Shown here one piece after another: positions 54,201 through 64,000 of a stretch of DNA of 64,000 nucleotides; within the stretch, counting starts at the first letter, position 1; each line of letters opens with the position of its first letter. Where the stretch lies: positions 17,197,501 to 17,261,500 of the forward strand of contig NC_092601.1 in NCBI RefSeq assembly GCF_047663525.1, read 5' to 3'. Source of the stretch: Anas platyrhynchos (Eukaryota > Chordata > Aves > Anseriformes > Anatidae). The notes beneath the pieces are model-generated. The model made no database searches. It saw only the letters and a list, made by a program, of their open reading frames with translations, and had not been told where the DNA came from. A program made the position numbers and the translations under genes.

Positions 54201-57200
54201 ATTCAGCCTGTACCGTGCAATACAACACCTCTTCCAGCAGTGACCTTGGCCAGATCCCCATCTCAGTGCACAGGCACGGGATGCAAAGCGCGGTGCTTCT
54301 TGGCGGCTGACAAACGGGCACCTGCTCCCGGCAGAAATCGATGTGCTGAAGCCTTCAAGGAGAAATGGCAAAGCAGCCTTACAAAGCGGGTTCTGTACTA
54401 ATGGCTTTAGTGGATTTGAATGGAGATGCTCACTGGGTGATGTACTGCAGGGGAGCAACAAACCCATGGTCCTTCCTCGTGTCCCCCCTGCAGCGGCGCG
54501 GTGACGGCTTTGGCTGCGCTTCCACTCCTCTGGCATTATCGTGCCCAGTGCCCATCTTTCTTCTCTGGACGAGAGGCACAAGAGCTGAATTTAAAAGCCT
54601 GCGGAAGATAAAATGTTCTCCCTCGGATTTGCCTTTTTCTGAATGAGGCTGGGACGGCTGAACTCACCCACGTGGCTCCATGTGGGGGAACTCACCAGCA
54701 CGCCGCTGTCGGAACAATTTGGTGCTTATCTGCCTCCTCCTCTGGCCAGGGACAGGCAGACAGTGCTGTGCACCAAAACACACCGGCATCTGGTCATTGC
54801 CATAGGCTGAACTTGGAGTTTAGCTTGCCATTTGCCAAAGGATTTTTCCATTGTTTCATTTATCCAAGGATTTGGGATGATTGCGGGCAGCTACTTTGAT
54901 GGTTCCTTAATTGCGCCACGCTGAATGAGTAATGCACGTTTACCAACACCAGAAATACAAAATCAGTAGATTGCTGAGCCTTTGGCTCTCCCACACCAAA
55001 AAAAATACAGAAAGACAAGACAAATATTCCACAAAAGCTGTTAAACACACACCTAATTCGTATACCTTGATGTGTCCTAACGCCAAACAATAACTGCTGG
55101 AAAAACCTCTATTTTATCAGCCTTAACTCACAGCTCCAGGAGAAGGGGCAGCTGGAAGTGGGGGTTTATTTCTCAGCCTTGTTGTTAGCAAGGATGCCTC
55201 AGGGCTGCATTGCCGTGGCTGTGCTGTTTGTAACAATCACACCGAACACCGCTACGACGATTTCTTACCCAAAGTTTGCCAATTGCTTTTTAAAACATTA
55301 CTGGGAAAAAAAACAAAAAAAAAAAAGCAGAAAAGCGATACCGTGCATGCAAAGCAGATGAAGGTTGGTGACAGCAAGACAATTCCAGGAGGAAAAAGAG
55401 AGGACGAGGGATATCCTACACGCCAGGACAGTTTTACTGCAGGCAGTGCCCTGTTACAGGTGGATATCCCAGCGGGATGTAGGAGCGAGGAGATGCCCCG
55501 ACCTGTGACCAGCTGCCCCATTCGGGACTTCAGCAGCACCCAGCAATTACAGGTGAGACTGAAAATAAAGTCTGTGGCAAGTTATGGATGATCAGCGTGT
55601 CAGTGAGCTATATTTGAAATCTATCAGCTCTTGATGGCTAATTTTGTACTACATGAGTAAAGCAAGTCCTAATAACTCACTTGGGACTTCACTACAGTAC
55701 TTACAAGCTACGTGCTTTTCATATTCATAAAACAAAACTAATTGCCTTTCATGGATGAAATGTTCCAAGAATTTTTAATCCACGTCAGCTGCAAACTCTA
55801 AAAAATCCATCCCCATATATTTAAGACTCCCCCTCCCACCCACTCACTTGTAACACGTTGTTTGCTGCAAACAAACTACAAGGCAAAGCCAATCCGTCAG
55901 GCGCCCACGTTACCATTCTTCTTCTCTTTTTACAGGTTCCTCCTGAAGTCAATCGCCTGCGTTCTCACACGTGCTTAAAATAAACCGAAGACGCTAATTA
56001 CATTTAGCGAGGGGGGAAAAAAAGGCGAAATCTTCCAATCCTACAACAACAGCAGGAACAACTTTACTCCTTAACGGCGGCACGCTACGGCAGGTTTTTT
56101 TCTTTTTTAAAGTAAATATTCAGAGGAGATAATTAAAATGTGTTACGAATGGAGCTAAACAAACCTCGCAGCGGGACGGCTCCGTGTGCGCGCCTCCACC
56201 CCCGGCGCCCCTCTACCCACAGCTCCGGAGGTGAGAGCTGCATCCACTGCAAGCCCCCGGTGATCCCCCCGAGTGGAGGGGCACCAGTTTTTGGGGGCTG
56301 ACAGCTCACGTTTGCTGGTGTGAAACGTTTCAGCTTGCTTTTCCATTTCGCAGCCTGCCTGCCTTCCCGCTGCTCCACCAGCTCCTGCCCCATTCAAATC
56401 CTCCCGAACCTCCGGGGTTTGAAGAGTGGTGCCTGGAATAAACTCAGCATTTCCTCTGCGGGAAGCGAGGAGAGCTGGCTTGCTTTCTGCTAGGTAGAAA
56501 GGGGGTAGCAGGGGTAGCTGCTGCCAGCGCCGCCGTCCCTTGCCAGCTGCCCCCTCCGACGAGCCAAGCTCCGTATTCCTGCATGAGCTCGGAGGGAAAA
56601 CGCTTCCAGGCGGCCTGCTCAGGAAACCCGAGTGCAAATCAGGCAACGACAGACACTAACGAGATACATGTGTCCCGTCCTGTCTTGTATGGGCTGAGAA
56701 ATGTGGGTTTCTCGGTGTCTAATAACCCCATAAAAATTCTGCTCCGCTCCTACAGCCCCATTACTTCGGTGTCACCGCTGCAGATAAGCCTGAAAAAGAC
56801 TGATAACGGAGGATGTAAACACCAGGAGCTTACATTAAGTGTGCCCGTTTCTAAAAGTGGCCTTTTTACTTCCCCATCAGCCCCCCTTCACCCACCTCTG
56901 TGACCTAGCCCCACACCTGTAAATCCCTTAGGTCAGAAACCGTCCCAATCCCTTCCACGTCGCATTGTAATCACCTCTAGGACGTGACAGTGCGGTGCTG
57001 TGAGATAAAAACAACATAAATGTATCAGAGAACTACAGCAGAGTTTGGGAAAATCACCACATTGGTCCTTGGGCAGGTAAAATTTGATCAAGAACACGGG
57101 TTTTGAGCACGGCTTATTTATCGTGTGAGCATCCCTGATCAGCAGGACCCTGCCAGGGAGCATCCCCTGCTTGCAGCTTGCTCCTCAGCAGCACTGGAGG

Positions 57201-60200
57201 AAGCCACATGATATGGAATAAAACATCCAAAACCTCCCACAGCCTTCCTGCAAGGCCCCAGGGTCAGGGAACCACGCGAGTGTCACCGCTTCTGCTTGGG
57301 ACTGAACCCCCCCCAGACCCGAAGGCTGACCCCTCTGGGTTGTTTGCTGAACTTTAATCACTTTCCAAGCCTGACAGCTGCTCAAACTTAATTGCTCATT
57401 ACGCTTGTAAATAAAAACTGATCTCACTCGCTGCTTAGCCAACATCTCCCAGTTGCCATAACAACTCCTTGCCTAATAAGTGATTTCAGATTTTTTACCA
57501 TTATTTGTACTCGGCGGAAAATTTCACAAAGGTGTGAGATCGCTCTTTTCACAAAAATACCCTTCTAATTAGAAGAACCGAAAATCAGTCAAGAAAGGGC
57601 AGCTCGGAGATGATAAAAAAACCAGCAAGCTGTTTATTACAACAGCTCGAACATGAGATAAGGGTGCCCCAAACCCAAATATGTGCTGGATCTTGCTTAA
57701 CCCCTACCTTTCAGTGCCAATCCTCTTATTATCATTCCTACCTGTACCCCGTAGCAACCAGGACAATCCCAGACAGCATCCGGGCGGTAATTAGCCACGA
57801 TGCAGAGACCAATTTCAGGAGTGGCTGTGAATGAAATACTCCAGTACGGTTTGCACATTGATTTCCTCTCCTGTTCCTAAATCTCGGACCCATTAACTGG
57901 TTTTGTTCCTGATCACTCCGGTAACTCACAGGAACAGTTCAGGGTGAGCACTGAAGAGTTACGATTCTGGCCAGATTCATGAAAAAAGGGAGAAAAACGC
58001 TTGGATTGGGCCCAGCAGATGGCCCCTGTACCAACCCCAATCAGCTCTGCTGCGCTGTGTAAGCATTAGATGTTTCCAAAGTATTTCCAAACAGAAATAC
58101 TCAGTCTAAGATGTTCCCTGCTTGACTTCAGCTCAACAGGAACTTGGGAGTTCACAAAAGAAACCCCTTTTGGAAGGGGTACAACATGCATCTTGTCTCT
58201 CCTCACTCTAAAACTTCCTCCAGGCTTGCCTTTTCAGACAGCATCACTAATAAGAGCCTTACAGATATCTTAAAAAAATAATTCTCTCCCTCTCAGTAAG
58301 TTTTTGATCAACACAGCTTCGGCAAACTGCCTGGGAAAACACGAAGTTGTCTGTCTGAGAAGGTGAAGTGACGGGGAGCCACGAACTGCTGCTGGCTGGT
58401 AGGGCTAGCACGGAATAAAGACCTTCCAAATCTGCTGGCAAAGCTGCTGAAGCTTGCAATTCATTTCATCTGCTCAAGGTAGCTCTGTGTGTGTGCACGC
58501 AAGGAGGGGCGTCCTTTTCCTTCCAAATGGGAAACAAGCACAGAAAGCTATAATTAAGATATAACTAAAGTCAGGGGAAAAAAAAAAAAAACAGTCAGGA
58601 AATAGAAGATAAAAAAAAAGACTTTTTCTGCATTTCCTCAGCTGTGCAAGAGGCATGAATTCTTTGTTATTTGGGTCAAACACAAAGCTTGTCACACTTC
58701 TTGCGGTGGACTACGAAAACACAGAAGATGCAGCGTTAACAAAATCCTCGATATTCCTGATCACACCCCGGAGGTGATGAAGTCCTTCCAGCCCTACAAA
58801 AAGACACCAGTGCTCGGCACAGCTCTTGGGGTTCCAGCACAGTTTCTAGCCCCAACACGCGGCTTCTTGATCTGAACCTGAACAAAGAATTTCTTCCCGA
58901 AGCGCTGTAACCCAGAATGCTGCCGAGGACCAGCTGGGAGCAGGCTGGCTGCTGCTCAAAGAGCACGCAGGCTTACGAACCAACCCGAGGACTCAGCAGG
59001 AATCCCCGGAGTAGCTGCTCGTGGCTCATCATCTCGTGCCTCCTGATGCTCCCGGAGACGGTGCCGCAAACGCCGGGCTGCCAGAGGGTTCCCCTGAGCT
59101 GAGAGACGCAGACACGCCGGTAAATAGCCCACATGAACCATGCCAGGAGCTACCCGAGCACAGGCAGGGAGGACACGCCGATGTATTTTTGTTTTCTTGC
59201 CTGATCCTTGATTCTGAAAGGAGTTACTAGGTTATGGGGCCCACTGGATTAAGCTGGCAGGTGCAGGGCAATCGCAGAGGGAATATTTACATTTAAAGAC
59301 ACCAACAGACTGAACTTATTTGCTCATCCCTGTCCTGAGCAAAGGAAAGAGTGCTCATAAACTGCAAGATGTGGTTCCTTGAGCCACATGAAGGCACGCT
59401 CACCTGCAGCGAGGTTCCTGCTCTGTCCTGGTCTCTTCCCTGTGGAGCAAAGCCTTTAGAGCAGAGGCTTTTGCCCTCAAGAGCCATCGGCTTCAGGAGA
59501 GCCCTTTCCAACTGACAGTAAGTGAAACACACGAGCAAAACAAGCAGGGAGAACTGCCCGCAGGATGACTAAGCAGACACAGAAGACAAGGCCCTCGAGA
59601 TAGGATTTTTACGCCCAGCAACAAGTCTGCTCCGTGTAGCACAGTGGTGTTTCCCCAGGGGGCTGCAGATGAGAAAATCCAGCCCCGGTGTGGCTGACCT
59701 GTGCAGTCCCATCACACCGATATGGGGGAAAAAACCCACTCAGGCTGGCCCCTGGGTTCACCCCATAACCCTTCAGGGCTCTTACAATGCTCCTCTCCAA
59801 GCGTGTAGGCTTTTTATCACCTCTTTTCCAGGTGATTTCCTAACACAGGGATCACCAGGCCAAGTCCACAGAGCGCCAGGTCTGCAGGTACCGGGCTGGG
59901 CTCTCCCCCACCAAATGTCACCTGAGAAATTTCTGCAAAAGCTTCTCTTCCTGGAATTGGCCTTGAATAAAAACCCAGTGCAGGCTGCAAAATCAAAGGA
60001 AAAGCAGGATAATTTAGAATTTAAATTAATAATTTAAAAGTGCTCTTAGTTCAGCTAAGGGAAACATGTAACACTTGTCTTTTTTTTTTTTGGTGAAAAT
60101 AGTTTTGGATGCAATTCGCCAGCAGCTGGAAGGGTCTGTGGGGCTGTTCTAACTCTGCCTCTTTCACTAAGCCTGCTCTCAACGTGCAGTTTAAAAATCC

Positions 60201-61721
60201 GCCGCGTACACGAGCGGAGCAGGATCGAAGTGGGAACGAGCTGTCCTCACGCTGCGACCTCTCACGTAGAGCTTTGTATTAGAAGCATATGGAACGCACA
60301 TCGAAGCACCCCGCGCTGCAGGAGATAAAACTGCATTACTCAAAAATACACGCTGTAATACCTCCACCAACTACAATCTCCTTTTGTGCCTGTAAAATAA
60401 ATCCAGTCTTAGGAACCCGGTATTAAATGGCATTATACTAATTACCCCGCTTCGCACATCCCTGTAGTTTCTCCAAGTTCCCAGATTCCTGACTCAGTTC
60501 TTCTTCGCTCCTTTAAGAGCAGAGATATCCATTTTCGCATTTCATGGAGATTTTCCTTACAACATAATCCACTCCCACAAAGCAAAAGCAGATCCAAATA
60601 GCATTATAAACCTAAAAAAAATTTTATCAGCCTCCTGCATGATGGGCATGATTCTGGACCCTCAGCGTGGGCTGGGATGCTAACAGCTGGCCAGCTGCAG
60701 CAGCACACCCAAAAACACTCAGGAGGAGTAAAAATAGAGCATGATCTGTGCCCTGGGGGTGAGGATGATGCTCACCTACCTGACACAGCAAAAGCTGCAG
60801 GCACCTGAGAGCAAAGAAAGTTACTGCTGGCTGGCACTGAGACAAACCTGCACGCTGAACAGGGCACAGAACTGCAGTGGGTACGAGGAAAAGTCAAAAT
60901 CTTGGGGCTTTTTGCTTCATTGCAGTGAAAAGGGAGATGATTTGGAGCCCGGCAGCATCCCTCAAACACAACAGAAAGTTTATTCTGAATGTAACTTAGG
61001 TAATTTGTTTATGGGGACAAGAAAGCGTGGGCTAAATCTTCCTACAGGATTACGGCGGGCTGCTCCCTGTAACACATCTCTCGACTCCTGCACAGCGTTG
61101 TGAACTCCTTCATTTAGGAGCCACTTTTATTCCAAGACCCATAAAAACCTGGAGACATCAGACCTTTTGCCGGGTTTCTTAAGTGTTTCCTGAGAAGAAA
61201 GGAGAATAAAAAGGTGCCTATACATCTTGTCTCATTAAAAAAGAAAAAAAATAAAAAAATAAAAAAAAGAGGGGGAAACAAACCAGCAGCTCTGCTCCAC
61301 ATTTATTACCAATTTAACAGCCCTGAATGGAAACTGCAAACGCTTTGATAAAAATCAATTGGAAAGCTGTCTGCCTCGCTGCTGCCTCAATAAAGTGACT
61401 CTGCATCCCTCGCTGAAACCTCGGTTTTGTGGCCTCCTTAAACAATACTGCTCATTAAATCGTGGCACCGGGACCCTCCGAAAACAGCCTCCAAGGCGAG
61501 CACCCCAACCTGAGCCCCAAGAGGAACCGGGGCTGCAAACCAGCACCTCCCGACCAACGCCCTCACCCCAATTACCCATGACATGCTAATTTCTCCTATT
61601 TTGTTAAAAATTAACTTCTAGGTGCCTGTGTAAGCTGGGTCTGGAGCCCTGCTGGGAGGCTTTTGGCTGGGAGTCAGACGGACTCCACGTGCCACTGCCC
61701 CAGAGCAGAGCACGGTGTCCC

Positions 61722-61745
61722 CGTCCATCCATCCATCCATCCTTC
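61722..61745. repeat. (CCAT)n microsatellite
   Basis: Five CCAT units followed by CCTT in TOM1L2 intron 1. Confidence 0.85.
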
Positions 61746-64000
61746 CACGAGCAGCACTGCCTGAGCTCAGCCCCACACCCACGAGGGTGCTGGGGGGAAA
61801 GGAGCGAGGTTCAGCTTGGCTTCAAGCACATGAACACCCCCCTGAAGTGTTCACAAAGTTCCCCGGTGCCAAAAAAAAATCCTACGAAGGGAGCCGGTTT
61901 TGCGCTCTCCTCGTGTGTGAGCCATATGGCCCGTGTCGAATAAGCAGAAAGAAAAAAAAAAAAAAAAAAAGAAAAAGTTGCCAGCACTCCCTGATCTCGT
62001 AATTCAATCAGTTTTAATCACCCGGGATGTTTTTGCTAACCTCCAGTGAGGACATTCCCTCTGGTCACCTTGAATGGAGCGGTGACACTTTATACGTGAG
62101 CGCCTTGAAAAAAAAAAAAAGGCCAAAACGCACTTTGTGGTGGGATGTGGGCTCTCAAGGCAAATTCCCACGACTGCAAATCGCTTTTTCCACAGGGCAG
62201 CCTCTCTCCAGGTACCAAGCATCGCATCTTCATATTTTACAACCCATCTTTTCCTATCCTTCCTCCTCGCTGAGCAGGGATCTTCCCGAGGACCATCAGA
62301 AAGCGCTGACAGAAGCGATGCTGAGGACGCTTCTCCCAGGTCTGGATGGACGTGAAAAAGTTTCACTGCCTCCCAGAGCCCTGGAGAAGTAACAGATCCT
62401 GCTGCACAACCCTGGGCGAGACTTAAATCCTGTGTAAAAATCTCGCTATTGCCTCCCCTTCCTGCAACCAGCTGGCGAGAGGCAACAAGGAAATTGCAAA
62501 ACGGCTCCGAAGCAGAAGCCCAGGAACCTCCCGGGTTCAGGTGACTGCCAGCAGCCCCCAGCCCTCCTAAAACCAGCCCTCGGCTCTGCAGAGGCCTTGT
62601 CAGAGACGAAAGGACAATCAGGATATTAGAGAAAAAGGCAGGGAGGTTTGTAATTAGCAGCCACGGCGGCGTTTTGTACGGCCTCCGTTACGCGGCTGCT
62701 GGAAAGCGGGCTGAGGCCAGCAAAGGCAGTGCAAAAATCGGGGAGCTTTGGGAGAAGAGGAGCCTGGCGCACGTCTGCGCTGGCACTGGAGATGCAGGAG
62801 CCTCGATCCATCTCCATTACAAACCCTCTGAGCTCATCCCAGCGTCGCTTTCCCACATTAAGCAAAAAGAGTTCGCAGAAAAAGCCCGCCTGGCTGCAGC
62901 CACGATCCAGATAAAGAGGAGGAGGAAAAGAGAAAACCCCTCGCTTTACCTCGCTCGGCTCTCCCCAGGCCTTCTCTGACACCTCCATTCTTTCAGGCCT
63001 GGCGTTTATCTGACGACGTCGTCTCACCCTAATTAAATCTTCACGCCAAGCCCCGCTACGTGCGGGCTCGTGGCGCGCTGAGGGCCCTGCAAAATTTCCT
63101 GAGCTTCTGAGGCCTCGCTCGAAAACACAACTGCACCCAGCACAGCGTGTTTGGACAGCAATCCGACAGCTCTCGGCTTCTTTTACAGAAGGAAGAGGAG
63201 TGAGAATTGTAATCTGCGAGCTCATTGAAAGAAAAAACCAAGCACAACAAACCGGGGGAGCGCGGGGTGAGCGGCGGCGGCTGGGAACAAGGCGTGCTTT
63301 TGTTTTGCTGCTGTCTCGGGGAGGCATCGCTGGCAGCGCCACCAGAAGCACAAAGCTTCCAAAATGAAACCTGGAGGGAATCGCTTCCCACCCCGAGGGA
63401 TGCTAAAACGTAAAGTGCAACTGGATTTTGTGCTACGAGCTCCGCAGGCGGCCCTAAGCTTATGGAAGAGCAGGGGGACGCAGGCAGGAAAGCAGAAGGC
63501 TAGCAAAGCACATCGCAGCATCAAAACCCCTCCACGATAACTGAGAATGAAGGGAACTCCTTTAAACCACTTACTGGTGCTAAAAAATCTGCCAAAACCT
63601 AAAGAAACGGATCAGAAATCCCTGCCCTTGCTGGACGATGCTCCTCAAAGAGCTCCCGTCCAGGCGGCCTGGCAGATGCCACCCAAATCACATCAAACTT
63701 CCACCCTTCACCTCCTCGGCCTCCAACTCTCCGTGTTTGGACCAGAACTTCTGGGTTTTGAGGCCACGGCCCTCTGCAAAACGTTTCTGCTTCGATTCCC
63801 AGAGGAACCAGTCCCCTGTCACTTCATAATGGAGCATAGCTGGAGGCTGGGCTACACGTGGCCGTATATTATATTGCACATAACGCCCTGAGCGAGGCAA
63901 TAGGATTATTGCTGTTTATGAAATAAAGAAAGAAAATTAAGAGGACGGCTTTGCTGAAGAGGGCAAGTGAATTTGAAGCGCGTTCGACAGTCCCCGTGCT

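Larger units (their letters stand above)
48174..64000 (-). other. TOM1L2: TOM1L2 intron 1, partial (>15.8 kb)
   Basis: Everything upstream of exon 2 to the window end. I searched the - strand for the conserved first exon (MEFLLGNPF-type start with a phase-1 donor) and did not find it, so exon 1 and the promoter lie beyond 64000. The sequence is unique, with simple repeats: (TA)n at 48191-48208, CCAT repeats at 61722-61742 and long A-runs at 61243-61270 and 61948-61972. Moderately GC-rich sections at 49.2-49.7, 56.15-56.6 and 62.5-63.3 kb carry longer open frames without recognisable domains. No gene is supported. Confidence 0.65.

Noticed and set aside
62626..63351. 241-codon - strand open frame in TOM1L2 intron 1
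   Set aside because: No similarity to any family I know, and the composition switches along its length; treated as chance.

Overview
The window is vertebrate nuclear DNA, most likely from a bird. It has spliced genes with GT-AG introns, vertebrate polyadenylation signals, and proteins that read as one-to-one orthologues of human SREBF1 and TOM1L2. There are no Alu or L1 copies and interspersed repeats are very sparse. The first ~15 kb is extremely G/C-rich with compact introns full of minisatellites, as on an avian microchromosome. Gene order and orientation (RAI1 end > < SREBF1 < TOM1L2) match human 17p11.2. Species is inferred, not proven.

Layout. (1) 1-~555, + strand: the AT-rich end of a 3'UTR with a polyA signal at 535-540. 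By synteny this is probably RAI1, converging on SREBF1. (2) ~890-~12.5 kb, - strand: SREBF1, complete. I could place 19 coding exons whose lengths and phases join into one 1134-codon frame. Intron 16 carries a miR-33 hairpin. Intron 1 carries what looks like the internal SREBP-1c promoter: two DR4 LXR-type elements, an SRE, a reversed CCAAT box and a splice donor. (3) 12.5-15.4 kb: SREBF1 upstream DNA with the 1a promoter, a large minisatellite, an isolated promoter-like CpG-rich patch near 14.2-14.4 kb, and a 19-bp tandem repeat. (4) ~15.38-48.17 kb, - strand: TOM1L2 exons 2-15 plus a ~4 kb 3'UTR. With the missing 17-residue first exon the protein would be 507 aa, the length I recall for human TOM1L2. 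(5) 48.17-64.0 kb: TOM1L2 intron 1, with no gene that I can support.

Function. SREBF1 encodes the membrane-tethered lipogenic transcription factor SREBP-1. The intronic miR-33 is made from the same transcript, and in known biology it represses cholesterol export and fatty-acid oxidation, so one transcription unit yields both. LXR and SREBP sites in intron 1 would give sterol/insulin-responsive feed-forward control. TOM1L2 is a VHS-GAT endosomal adaptor and is linked to SREBF1 by synteny only.
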